Assembly: GCF_000275845.1 (NCBI RefSeq)
Contig: NW_006766883.1
Span: forward strand, 1,077,163 to 1,141,162
Source: Dichomitus squalens LYAD-421 SS1
Lineage: Eukaryota > Basidiomycota > Agaricomycetes > Polyporales > Polyporaceae
DNA length: 64,000 nucleotides
Direction of reading: 5' to 3'
A program made the position numbers and the translations under genes. Positions within the stretch are counted from its first letter, which is position 1. Every line of letters starts with the position of its first letter. Below, piece after piece: positions 43,726-54,955 of the stretch. Under the pieces are notes generated by a model, which was not told the DNA's origin, did not search any database, and saw only the letters and a program-made list of their open reading frames with translations.

Positions 43726-46108
43726 TCACTGGTGAGCTTGCATGATGGCATCGGAGATAAAAGCAGCGGTGATCTGTCGCCCACCAAACCAACGACCGTT
43801 CAAACCTTCAATGGCGTTTTTAGCAGCATCAACGGTCTCGAACTTGACGTAAATCTCGCCCTGAACAAGATCAGCTTGGTACGGAATGAAAAAGGGTGCG
43901 TTTGAACGAACCTGTGACTCTTTCTCAACCTTGATGGCGAGCACACGCCCATACTTCGACTCGCACTCGCCCTTGACGTCTTCAGCGAGGTCCTTGTCCC
44001 AGTCACGTTCGGTTTCTCTGCACGGACATCAGTGCACAGGACTCAACACCACTACCATGGTACGTACTCCTCGGGGTTGAACATGTTCTTCATGAGGACG
44101 GACCTCGACTGCATGGTCTGAGGAATGTTGGGCCGAGCGCTAGAAACCATTTGAGACGATGTGGTAGACCGGTGGCGAAAAGTACTTACATAGGCTCCAT
44201 TTTGGCAGGGGTGGGATCGATTCTGGCAAGTTTCTGCATCAGCGCTTGACGTGAAGCTGCGTTCAGGTTACCACCTAGTAAGGTGTTCAATAAAAGCCTT
44301 TCTTGCACCAGTCTAATAAGACGCACCGCCAGCTTCGTCGAGGGAATCTTGCTGAGTGTATCTCGCAGAGCCCTTTTCGTGGACAGTATTGACGCGGAGC
44401 TGTCGCACAATTAGCATCTGAGAATATCATATGCCTAGGTCGCGCCTACAGTTCGTCCAGCCAATTCAAAGCCATCCATCTGCTCGAGAGCCATCTTCGC
44501 GTCTTCCGCGCGCTTGTACCTGGGGCATGACATCAGCCGGGAATGAAGGGAAGTTGCGATATATGACACTCACTGTACGAATGCATAACCTTTGCTGCGC
44601 CCAGTCACCGGATCACGATGAAGATCGACAAACTCAAGTTCACCAAATGGCTCAAACACTTGTTTGATGTCGGATTCTGAAAGGTTGAAATGGAGCGAGC
44701 CGACGTAGAGTCTAAGTCATACATGAGTAATGACCAGTATGAAGATATAGCGTATGACTTACTGCATGCCGCCATGGGGAGCGCTGACACCCGGCGGAAG
44801 GTTGAGATTGCTGCGAGATGTCAGCATATATCCAGGTGATAGTAGCTAAGTAACATTCACCCGTCGCCAGGATGAAGCCTGTTCCTCTCGGCTTCTGTGT
44901 GCTGAATCTGGATAGGTAGACCCATCACTACAGTTCCACTCAGCGCGATAGCCTTGTCAACGAGTTCAACGGAGCGGAATTCCACATAACCAATGCTAGT
45001 GAGGTGCACGTTAGTCGTGATCCCAGGAACTCAGATACGAACTGACCCCTTGGAGCGACGAGAGATCCTGTCTGTGACAATCCTGGAATCCATGACAGTG
45101 TTTTCGCCCAGCTTGTCCTCGAAAAAATAACCCAGGTCACGGGCTGTGAGACGGGCTGCGAGCTGAGACACAAAGACGGATCGAGCCTCAGAGTCGTCTG
45201 GGCTGGGCTCGTCATTCATGGGGTCGTCTTGAGGTGGCTCGTACGAAGGAGATGGGCGTCTGTTATGGGAGTTCACGTTTGTGTTGAATGTCTGGCAGAA
45301 AGCGGGGGACACGTACTTGCGCGGAGGGCTCACAGGACGGCTGCGCTCCCTCTCTGGACGAGGCGGAAGAGGCTCGTCGAAGTCATCTCTAGGGTCCCGA
45401 GAACGCCTAGGCAACCTGTCACCGTACCTGCGATCCGGCTCACGGGAACGAGTTCCACGACGCGGACTGTCTGCCAAAGGCGGAGGAGGCGGGGGTAGTC
45501 CAGCGGACGGTGGAGGAGCGGGAAGAGAGGACTCCTCGCCACCTTCATCGGACCGCTTTCTCTTGGCCCTCTCATCAGCAATGTAGCTGTCACGGCCCTC
45601 CTCCAAGTCGTCGCCACGCTTTCTGCGGCGATCCCTGTGGTCCCGGTCGTCCTTGTCACGCTCACGGTCGCGATCCCTGTCCCTGTCCCTCTCACGGTCT
45701 CGATGGCTATGTCGACTCTCCGCCCTATCTCTTTCACTACGACGGCGCTCACCGTCACGGTCCCTTCGTCGCTCCCTGTCCTTGTCGCGCTCACGGTCGC
45801 GTTCGTGGTCCTTATCGCGGTGGGACTTCTCGCGAGACCTATCTCTTCTGTCTCTGCTGCGGCTCCTCCTGCGGCGATCGTCGTAGTCGTCGCGGTCACG
45901 ATGACGCCTTTCCCTGTCTCTGTCTCGCGAGCGGGAGCGATGAGAACGCCGGGTTCGGTGTGTTTCGGTGGAGTGGTCTCGAGATCTGTGGAAAAAGTCC
46001 AGTATGGAACAGCAAAAACAATGAAACCACGTACGCCTTGGATCGCCTGTCCAGAGACCTAGGCCTATCAACATCCATTCTCTCCACCTTACCGTTCGGG
46101 GAGGACAT
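43726..46108 (-). CDS. RBM39/CC1-type splicing factor (RS domain, three RRMs)
   Basis: A nuclear pre-mRNA splicing factor of the CC1/RBM39 (S. pombe Rsd1) family, U2AF65-like. About ten exons. The first is 46108-46035, joined to a long second exon at 45985 that encodes an Arg/Ser/Asp-rich (RS/RD) domain of about 150 residues. A Pro-rich linker follows. RRM1 opens SVFVSQLAARLTARDLGYFF, with RNP1 as GYVEFRS across an intron. RRM2 reads LYVGSLHFNLSESDIKQVF with GYAFVQYKRAEDA. A stretch NLNAASRQALMQKLARID and the UHM-type third RRM (RVLAIKVEK, GEIYVKFETVDAAKNA, GLNGRWFGGRQITAAFI) end the protein. The RWF of the last motif is the signature by which UHM domains bind Trp-containing ligand motifs. 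An upstream Met at about 46156 is possible. Confidence 0.92.
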
Positions 46109-46365
46109 GGTAGAGGAAGCAAGAGCTTTCGTGCTGGATGGCAGGAGCAACGAGCTCATGCGCAAATGACGACTCGGCCAGTGGTTCGCGACAGTCCGGA
46201 CAGACTCCTCCCCAGTCGCTGCCTGACTTATCCCCAAAATAGATATGTTCCCACGCATTAGTTTCCTGGATGTCCTCATTTAGGCGTCTATGGTACAGAG
46301 TACAAGGTATCCAACATGTTGGTATGCGATGTTCTAATTGATATCTCCGACAAGTATGCGACCCT

Positions 46366-47791
46366 CTAAAGAAGGCCGGCCAACCGCGCGCGAACCCTCT
46401 TCTCTGCTTGACCCAGCTCGGACGCCTCAGATTTCTTGTACAAGATGTTAAGTGGGTTTTCGTCGCCCTCCTTCTCCAGGTCGTCCTCGATTTTACTGAA
46501 CTCCTTCTGGAACTTGCCGTTCAGGACCTGGTTGTAAAGGATGTTCTTGAAGTGTTCCCGGGCGGCAGTACCATCAAGAGCGAGTGCACCGTTCAACTGG
46601 CCGTATTGCGAAACCGTGGAGTGATGCTTGAGCTGCACAGCATACCTGAGCATGTCGAATACGGGTGGAAGGTGGATTACTATCAAACCTGTTGGATGAA
46701 GCCGTCCTCGGCAGCGCGCTCAAAGATTTCCGCTGGCTCCTTGGACATCCACCTTTGCGTCGAGAGGAATATCAGTAAGCAAGCTTGATGAGCGTCGAAT
46801 TTCCCTGCTTACATCTCGTAGCAAAGAGCTTCGTCCGAGCAGCCAGCCTCCTTTAGGACGCTGAATGCTTCCCTGCGTTGAATCCCTTGAGCGTTTGTGC
46901 GAGTGACCATGAATGTGACTGCCCACCTGAAGAGCATAATAATGTTCGGCCACAGTGCCTGCTCTGCGAACAGGTCCATGGCAGTCTCCTCGCGAGCTGA
47001 CGAGGCGATGGCGCCAGCCTTCGTCGCACCAATCACGCGAGACAGCGCGAGGGCAATCTCGAGTGCTTTTCCGGTTCCGTCCTGTTCTGTGGAGACGAAG
47101 CAGGGGAATCCCTTGCCCTTGACGAACAGACTTCGGACCGAGGAGCCAATCATTCTACAAGTATTCATGAGCATAGTACTAGCCAGCCCATTCATATTGT
47201 GGTCATACCGAGGGGCGACCATGACGACATCCTGCGAGGGCTTGAAGTTCAGCAGCTTGAAGAAGACGTTGTAGCCACTGGCGACGACGATTGCAGCGTC
47301 GTCCTTCAAATTTGGTGCAATTTCCGTGTTGAACACACGAGGTTGCACCTGGTCAGGGATGAGCAGGAAAACAACTGGGCGGAGTATGCGAATGCAAATC
47401 AGAACCGCAGCGTCTAGTACGGAGATAGTAGTGACCAACCGTCAGCCTGCTTAGCCGCGTTAGCGAAGTTGTGCTCGACGTTGAAGCCCTTGGACTTAGC
47501 GTCCTCCGCATAGGAGTCAGGACGATTCGCGACAATGATCTTGTCGTTCGGGATGCCAGAATCACGAAGGTTTTGTGCTTGAGCGGCACCTTGGTTCCCG
47601 AAGCTGCATGGCTATCAGCCTTAGATGTTGGCTTGAGATAGAAAGTAGACAACATACCCCAAAAAGACGATGGTCTTGCCACCGAGGACGTCGAGGTTCG
47701 CGTCCGAATCGTAGTAGCTAGCGTTGAGACGTCAGTCTCACAGACCAAGGTGCACAAACGACGAGCGAAACATCTACATCTTGGCGGACAT
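46366..47791 (-). CDS. Ketol-acid reductoisomerase-like protein
   Basis: Resembles ketol-acid reductoisomerase (IlvC/Ilv5), the NADPH enzyme of branched-chain amino-acid synthesis. The 14-nt first exon (47791-47778) encodes MSAKI and joins YYDSDANLDVLGGKTIVFLG and FGNQGAAQAQNLRDSG, the KARI dinucleotide loop. Later come APRMIGSSVRSLFVKGKGFP, REETAMDLFAEQALWP (matching the metal-binding DLFGEQ segment of KARI) and, after a 54-nt intron, EAFSVLKEAGCSDEALCYEMW. The end is HHSTVSQYGQL and a charged tail. There is no mitochondrial leader in this model, unlike Ilv5, and the usual second-metal segment is changed (CYEMWMSKEP where KARI has YFECLHELKL). So it may be a cytosolic paralogue with altered activity. 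At least seven introns. Confidence 0.82.
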
Positions 47792-48197
47792 ATTGTCAAA
47801 GGCTTCGAACGAGACAGCGGCAGATCTGATATCCTCTGTGGGATAACTTCATTCGTGCGCTCTTCGTTCACTTATATAGCCCGCAGATTAACGTTACCTT
47901 GGCTCGAGGTCCGGCCCCCGACGATCATGCAATCCGCTTTCCCGTGCATTTCCACTGCTCACCCATCCTGTGACTACTTTCCCAGTGGCAGATGCGTACC
48001 AGTCCGTCCGCCGGGGCATCTCCCATCGTCCTTGTGACATGGATAGCCGGTACCGGCGGTCCGCAGGCTGCGGCTACCCCAGATCGCTTCGTCGCTGGAC
48101 TACCATCGCGCCGATCAAGCGATGACGAAGGTCCACCGGTACAAAAGGATGGCTCATGGGTACCAATGCAATCGATTTCTGCTCCGCTAAGGCGATC
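47792..48197. other. Divergent promoter region
   Basis: Between the KARI-like gene and the short-chain dehydrogenase. An in-frame upstream ATG for the dehydrogenase lies at 48156. No TATA box stands out. Confidence 0.4.
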
Positions 48198-49258
48198 ATG
48201 GCACTACTTGCGAACAAGGTCGTCGTCATTACCGGCGCTTCTCGGGGTATTGGTCGCGCCTGTGCGATCGAAACTGCGAAGCACGGGGCCACGGGGCTTG
48301 TACTTCACTACTTCGGAGACGAGGCAACGACGAGGGAGGTCGAGACGCTGAAGCAAGAAATCGAAGGCGCCTACACCCATGCAAAGGTCGTCGTTGTTCC
48401 AGGAGATATCGCTCTGCGCGAGACATCGTTAAAGGTACAGGCGCCCCGCCATCTACCGCAGACTGAACGGCAACTGACATGTGATTTGGCAGGTTGTCGA
48501 GGAGGGCGTGAAGGCCTTCGATCGCATAGGTACGAGATTGGTCAGTTCTCCTGCTAGGCAAGTGTCAAATCAGCTGTAGATGTTCTCGTCAGCAATGCGG
48601 GCATCTGCCCCTTCTCGGAGTTCCTGACCATGTCGCCCGAGACTTGGGAGCGGACACGTCAAGTCAACCTAGATGGGGCATTCTACATCACACAAGGTAA
48701 GCCAAGCGGGAGAACTCGAGTTACAGAAGAAATGCCAACCACACACCTATTGCAATAGCCGTGGCGAACCAGATGAAGAACCAGACACCACAAGGAGGTT
48801 CCATCATCGGCATCTCCTCCATCTCCGCGCTCGTCGGCGGAGAGTACCAGGTGTAAGCTGCGTCGGCGTGCCACTATACACAAAACCTCGTTAACGTGAG
48901 ACTCCGTAGCCACTACACGCCGACGAAAGCAGGCATCCTATCGCTCATGCAGAGCTGCGCGGTGGCCTTGGGCAAGTATAACATCCGGGCCAATGCCGTC
49001 CTACCAGGGACAATCGAAACGGACATCAACAAGGAGGACCTGTCGGATGTCGCCAAACGAGAAGCCATGATCAAGAGAACTGTGCTAGGCCGGCTCGGAG
49101 GTACGTTTTCTAGCGATGTCCGTTGTCTGCCAGCTGACCGCGGAATAGCTCCGGACGATATCGCGGGACCGGTCGTTTTCTTGGCCAGTGATCTTGCCAA
49201 GTATGTGACCGGCGCTCAGATATTGACGGACGGAGGGTTGTTCGTCAACTTGCAATGA
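48198..49258 (+). CDS. Short-chain dehydrogenase/reductase
   Basis: A classical SDR oxidoreductase of 261 residues, NAD(P)-dependent, Rossmann fold. Exons 48198-48434, 48493-48529, 48580-48696, 48759-48852, 48910-49100 and 49149-49258 close in phase. The cofactor loop is VVITGASRGIGRACAIE. DVLVSNAGICPFSEF carries the NAG motif, SIIGISSISAL the catalytic Ser, and HYTPTKAGI the YxxxK pair, formed at the intron 4 junction. NAVLPGTIETDI and the end DDIAGPVVFLASDLAKYVTG are also typical. Similar fungal genes are annotated as L-rhamnose or sugar 1-dehydrogenases, which is a possible but unproven role. Arranged tail to tail with the cupin gene, 95 bp apart. Confidence 0.92.
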
Positions 49259-49353
49259 GATGAGATTGAAGCACGTGTAAGCAGTCATTAGTGAAATGTG
49301 TATCTTGTAGGATCGTCAGCGTCCAGCTGCACACAGGGGACAATCTCAGTCAC

Positions 49354-50105
49354 CTAATGCTTGAGCTCGGCGGGAAGGGGTCTACCATGAACCACTGCAG
49401 GTTCAGCGTCGATGATAATTGTTATCCACCGCGTCCACTCCGGTCCTGGGTTCCTCCAAGCATGGATCGTGCCGCGCTGCACTACAGTATCACCTGGCTT
49501 CTCCAAAAGAGTCTCTGAGCCGTCCTCCATGATGAGGATTAATTTCCCGCTCACTGTTCAGGCAAGAGGTCAGTCATTATGCCTGTTAGCAAGTCGTATA
49601 CAGGACTGACGCAAGATGTTATGGTCAAGAGAAGACGTCCTGTGCTAACGTACGGCTCAGACCCTGGAACATCCTACAACAATTGATGCAGACCCACCAT
49701 GGGGGCCGAGGCACCAGGAGCCAAGTCCGTGTACTGAAGGTTCGTGCCGCTCTTCATGATCATCCCGAAGTCACCGTCAGGTGCACGAGTCGCACCATCC
49801 GTCCTGCACAATTATCCAGCATCAATCGCGGCGGTGACGGGTCAGTAATGCAATACTACTCGTCGTTATTGTCCTTCACGGGCAACGCGCCGGTTTTCCA
49901 CATAGAACCAACTCGGACTCCAGGCATCTTGGGGCCTACCTACGAATACGTGAAGGCCACTCAGCACTGCACTGCCTGTCTCTTTCATGGAACAGCCACG
50001 TACCTCGAGCGAGTCTACGATGCCGTCGACCTTCGCGACCGCTACCCCGTCCGCGGAGTGCCCGGTAACTATGCGCCGTACTCCGGGGAGAGGTGCCGCA
50101 GACAT
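49354..50105 (-). CDS. Single-domain cupin protein
   Basis: A small conserved-barrel (cupin) protein of 173 residues, a fungal family often found beside oxidoreductases, of unsettled function. Exons 50105-50004, 49939-49860, 49803-49698, 49644-49611 and 49553-49354. An N-terminal segment (GVRRIVTGHSADGVAVAKVD) leads to the barrel. Motif 1 is spread over two introns (APGASAPMHR, SLDHNILLSGKLILIMEDG) and motif 2 is PGDTVVQRGTIHAWRNPG. The His of the MHR, DH and IHAW elements are likely metal ligands. The end AEPAVVHGRPL is typical of the family. Convergent with the short-chain dehydrogenase. Confidence 0.9.
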
Positions 50106-50199
50106 ATCGCTCAATATCCGAAAACTCTAACTAGTGCAATGAGCGCGGCAGAAGGGCAACCTTGACGGTATGACGAACCTGTGCTTCACGACCCCGGGC

Positions 50200-50206
50200 T
50201 ATATAA
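50200..50206 (-). promoter_or_regulatory. TATA box of the cupin gene
   Basis: TTATATA on the minus strand, about 98 bases before the ATG at 50105. Confidence 0.55.
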
Positions 50207-50505
50207 CTTTACCCGATTGCATCGATGTGGTCAGATGTCCGTATGCCCAGACTAGCGGGCCGATCATGACTGCTATCGTGGGAGGTTCCTATCAGGTGTA
50301 AGAGACCCGTGTAAGATCAACGCAAGTCGATGCTGTTCAGAAGTCTGTGCATCGTGACACGTCTGTCTTCCGCTCATCTTTGTACACAGTCGAGTGTTGC
50401 AACGGCATTTCGCGGCAAACACGTTCAGCTTCTTCCAGTGGTAGCATAATACATGTATATATGCACAGCAAACAGGGATGATATCCAGTCCACGATACCC
50501 TAGCA

Positions 50506-51891
50506 TTACGGAGCAGTGTCTATGCGCGGAGAGAGGTCAGTAAGATGAGGTTCGGTCATAGCCCAGGGGCGAATGAGCCGTACGCACAATAATAATACTC
50601 GTCGATAAGCGGAATCCAATCCTTCACGAAAGCACTGAATATGCCTATGAACGGCGTGTGGGCGGTTTTGTCTGCAATACCCTCCAGCTTGGGCCTACAG
50701 CGGAAGATGTGCATTCAGCGAGAGCACCGTGAAGGCAAGAAGGCGATACACACCGAGTCCAGGTCTCCCAGATGGAGCCTCTCAACAAGTACCAGACGAC
50801 ATCGCGGTCCCTCCGCGCATATTCGGAGCGCTCCAGAGCCGAGGACGGGGAGGGGACCCGACGGAGATTGAGCGCTAGAAGCTCGAGGGCGAGCGCGGTC
50901 ATGAGGGGCCTGTTGTCCTTCCTTCCGGAAGACAGCATCGCAGCTGTGCAGCATATTAGAGAACGTGCGAAAGGAAAGGTCTGGAACAGCGAACGCACCG
51001 TACACGAGCGGGCGCAGTATGTAGGTGATCTCTGACAGCCAGTCTTTCGGACTCGAAAGTGGTCTGACGAGGGAAGTCGGCGCCTTGACCGAAGCGGTAG
51101 TCAAGGCCTTGGGAAGGAGGAAGTCTTCCACCGGAGTGGGCGAGTGCGTGGGCGGAGGAAGTGTCAAGAGGGGATGCGGTGGGAGAGCGACGTGGTTGTT
51201 CTTGAGGTGGTCGGGAGTAGATGGGACGGAGGACGGTGGCGAAGAGGCAGCGAGAGTCGGAGAGGACGTGTCCGAGCCCGCAGGAATGTGTTCGGGGTCA
51301 AATTCTCTCTCCGGGATAGGAGGAGTAATCAAGGGCCGTCGTGTGATGCGCAACAGGGCGAGTCGGAGGACAGCTCTGGGCAGGTAGTTGGATTGGATTC
51401 AGCAGCAGATGCATGTCAAGGTACGCACTTCAGGGCCTCAAGCACAACGATGCTCCTCCAGCGCGTCTTATGCGACACCTTCCTACGCAGCCCCATCTCG
51501 AGAAGCAATTCGGTGAATTTGATCAGCTCCAAGGCACGTCCGGCCCACTTGTACCGCGCGTCCTTCTCGCACCATGCTCTTGTGTAGCGCATGTGGGGTG
51601 AAGACGGTAGAAGTGGTTTGTACTTCGGATCCGAGTGCGCGACCTTTGCGAGAAGGGTGTCATGGTACATGCTCATGATATTCAGGATAGCCGAGACTGC
51701 GTGGCTAGAGTCAAACAAGACATGCGTGGTCATTCAAGGTGGACAGACTGACGAGCTTCGGAAGCGAGTTCCGCATCCTTGAACCTGCCGGGCAAAATCC
51801 ACGTAATGGACCTCAGTGTGGACTCGAGGCTGGAGATAGTCGAGACATGGGCGACAAGAAAGGATTCATATTGAGCCAAAACCGACGACAT
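50506..51891 (-). CDS. PEX16: Peroxisomal membrane biogenesis protein PEX16
   Basis: A peroxin needed for insertion of peroxisomal membrane proteins and early peroxisome formation; 364 residues. Exons 51891-51753, 51696-51429, 51375-50999, 50943-50754, 50694-50588 and a 14-nt last exon 50519-50506. The family start is clear: YESFLVAHVSTISSLESTLR followed by ILPGRFKDAELASEAL, where the first intron splits the final Leu. Later segments include YTRAWCEKDARYKWAGRALE, the Pro-rich loop ITRRPLITPPIPERE, and the C-terminal DWIPLIDEYYYY. If the last intron is not removed, the protein reads on to a stop at 50556 and gains about ten residues in place of TAP. The membrane-embedded hydrophobic part lies around YILRPLVYAAML. 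Confidence 0.93.
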
Positions 51892-52823
51892 CGAAAGTAA
51901 AGACAGAAGAAAAGGAAACCGAGAGCGGGGAACGAGGAGGGCGAGTTGGTGCCGACCCGCACTGGAGGTAGCGGGAATAAGACAAGTTGTCCAGCCAGCG
52001 CGGGGCACCATCCATGCTCTGTGGGAATCCCGGCCACCAACCGTAACCGGTTGGATTGCCGTATATGGCAATTTCGGAGCATGTGCTAAAGCGTGCTCAG
52101 CCGCATCCAGTACACTTCGCGGGACTCGATATGCATGCACCAGGTTGCTATTCCTATTCTATTCAGATGTTGACACCAACTTGCAGTCCCATCGGTGGCT
52201 GAACACTGTGCCCTGCAACGCAATGTGGGCGCGTCGTGCACAAACATGCCTTGTTTGGCCCACTCAATGCTGCCGCACCACTTACCGCGACCACCACGAC
52301 TGCAGTCATCTAAACCGCATACGTCTATAATGTAAATCCTCGACAGCTCAGGACCGCTTTCCGACAGATGGGAAGCTCGCGGTCGCATTTATCGGGACGA
52401 GAGAGGGCGAGACACATCGATGGCGTGAATCGAGAAGCAGGAGCCGCCGAGGACGTACAGAGAATGGTAAGCTGAAAGGGGGCACACCCTCTTCTCCCCC
52501 GAACCCGGCGACTTCCCCAAGGAACATCTTCCTGGGATGGCTGACCTGGCATAGGGAACGAGGTCTTATACGCCCCGCATGGCGAGCCACGACGCGGCCC
52601 AGGATGAGGGGCAGCCACGGGGCTTGCAATTGCAGAGACGAGTAAGCGCGTTGATACCAGATCACTGCACGAGCCCCGTCGTCGCGCCTATATTTTCGCA
52701 CCCGCTCCGGCACCAATTCCTCCTGCCAATTGTCTCCTCCTGCCCTCCGCTACTGCGTCTCCCTCGTCTGTACTCTTTCGCGACCATTGACCGTCTGCGG
52801 TTGGGACTGCGCCCTTTGCACCC
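51892..52823. other. Divergent intergenic region
   Basis: Between PEX16 (minus) and the coiled-coil gene (plus). The 150 bases before 52824 are pyrimidine-rich. A minus-strand open stretch at 52350-52700 has no recognisable content. Confidence 0.4.
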
Positions 52824-54493
52824 ATGGCCTATCTCCCGCCAGCCGACCCCAGGCTCAACTATTATCAGCAGAGTCCGGTCCGCGGTCAGCTGGAGAACCC
52901 AGATGGAACAACGAGGTCAGGCTGGCGTTATATCCAATGCACGGACACCCCGAATGAACTACGGGTATGCCTCGTTCTATATCATGTTCTTCTATCCTCG
53001 TGTTCATTATCGACGACCTCGTACCAGGTTCTCCTTCCTCCTTACACCGCGCAAATCTACGGCCACATACTGAATGCGGAGAACGCCGAATTGGCCAAGG
53101 GCAAGGCCGCCAACTGGGAGCGCATCCTGCAGATCCGCCACCTCAAGGACCGCATGATCCGCAAATGCACCCGTCTCAGCCGTACGAGCCAGCCCAAGGA
53201 CAAGCCCGCGCCGCGCGTCCTGTTCCAGACCGTCCACGCCCCGCCCGACTTCAGGCTGAAGGAGATGGAGCGCTGGTACAAGCTGCAGGGCGGCGAGCTC
53301 GGCAAGTCCTCCAGAGGACCCGCCGCGGCGCCGTACTGCAAGGAGTGCCAGGAGTGCATGGCGCACCAGGCGCGGACCCAGGCGTACGCGCAACAAGCCG
53401 CGGTGCGCCGCAGCCCATCTTCCAGCAGACTGCCGCCTCCCAGAGGCTCCACCCCCGAGCGCATGCGTATGGCGAGACGGCAGGCCGCGCAGCAGCAGGG
53501 CCAGCCGGGCGCATACACCCACCCGGCCGCCCCGCCTGTCAGACAGGACCAGCAGCGTGCGCGCGGCCCCGCGCCAGCGCGAGGACACGTACGTTATCCG
53601 TCCGCCCCTGCCGTCCCCGGCTATCACCCAGACCCCCCAAGACCGTCGCAAGGGCGCAAGCCGTCCGAGTACTTGCGCGCGGACCACGCCGCGCGGGTGC
53701 AGGCACGCTCCCCAGACCCTCTACCCATCCCTTACCGAACGCGCCCGCCCATCACATCGCCCGAGCCCGAACCGGACCCGTCGGAGGCCACTGAAGTCGG
53801 GTCGCCCACGGGGCAGGTGCTCGAGCTCCCCGTCTCCAGCAGTCCGGTTCCCTCGCCTAGAGAGTCCATCACGCCGCCGAAAGTGTCGACTCCACCCAAT
53901 GGGCTTCCTACGATCCATGAGGAGGAGGCGGAGCACCGTCCCATTGTGCGCCGACGGAGCAGTCTGAAGAAGCGGGACAGCATGAGCAAGCTGAGCGTCG
54001 CGAGCCAGTCGAAGTCGGTCGCATGGGCTATGGACAAGGATTGGGTCGATCAGATGTCGCAGTACGTGAAGACGTCGAACGAGGCCGAGGTGCTGAGTAA
54101 GTGGATGTGGTATGGGTCGCGGTGTGGAGGTGCTAAAGGAAGGGTCCCTTCGCAGATGCCGAGCTCGAGAAGCTGCGCTTGGAGTACCACGACGAGATCG
54201 AGGCCATGCGCGCACTGTGCTTGAAGGTTGAGGAGTCGCAGGAGCGCGTCAGGGTAGAGACGGAGCACTTGCGCGAGAACGAGAAGGCCGTGAAGACACA
54301 GGAGAATAAGATATTGGCGAGCAGCGAGCAGATCGAGCTGAAGCAGGCCGAGTTCCAGGCGAAGGGTGAGTGCTTCATTCACCATGCTGTCCACGGCGTA
54401 TTCACGCCTTTTGCAGTTCTCGCAGTCCTTGAGGAGAGCAAGCGTGTCGTGCAGCTGTGCGACAAGAAGCGCGACGTGCATGAAACATCATGA
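52824..54493 (+). CDS. Coiled-coil protein, unknown function
   Basis: Not recognised. A 498-residue model from exons 52824-52964, 53028-54096, 54156-54365 and 54417-54493. An N-terminal ordered part (about residues 35-140: PPYTAQIYGHILNAENAELA, KAANWERILQIRHLKDRMIR, then CKECQECMAHQ with three closely spaced Cys) is followed by about 230 Pro/Arg/Ser-rich, probably disordered residues. After SLKKRDSMSKLSVASQSKSV, a likely phospho-regulated basic patch, a long coiled coil begins (LEKLRLEYHDEIEAMRALCL to the end). The last exon (LAVLEESKRVVQLCDKKRDV) continues the heptad pattern. The first intron (63 nt) is a multiple of three, so its retention would also stay open. The layout suits a cytoskeletal or spindle/septum adaptor, but that is a guess. 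Confidence 0.7.
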
Positions 54494-54955
54494 CGTCCTG
54501 CTGGACGACCTTTCCACGACCATTATATGGCCCATTCAAATCCGTATGGTTGCAGGACTCCTTTTTTCGTTTCTTGCGCCATGGGTATCTATGCGCTACT
54601 GCAGCATGCGCCTAAACTATGTAAGACTGCAGTCCCCGATTCGACTGTTCTGGATGTAATGCATTGTAGAGTAATCACCATCCCCCCTTGCAGAGAATAC
54701 CTTCCAATAGAGGGAATATACATCGTATTACCTTCGTAGCCATCTGAATTTCTCGATATACACGCTATAACTGTGCCGGTGGATGGCGTGGGGGCAACAC
54801 CTCAGCTCTTGGTATGCGCATTCAGCACTGACTTCATTGACACGACCTGCAACGTAGGCTGGGTATATGCGCCTAGTATGCGATTGAAGTCCGAGCTGAT
54901 GAAGGCAGAAGCAGCAAGGGCTGATCCAGTCTAAGGCACGCAAACCGATCCTTTC
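54494..54955. other. Region between convergent genes
   Basis: 3' flanks of the coiled-coil gene and of the GH16 gene. Nothing else seen. Confidence 0.5.

Noticed and set aside
45510..46169. Plus-strand 219-codon frame rich in Cys, His and Arg
   Set aside because: Reverse shadow of the RS domain of the splicing factor; no protein character beyond the repeat.
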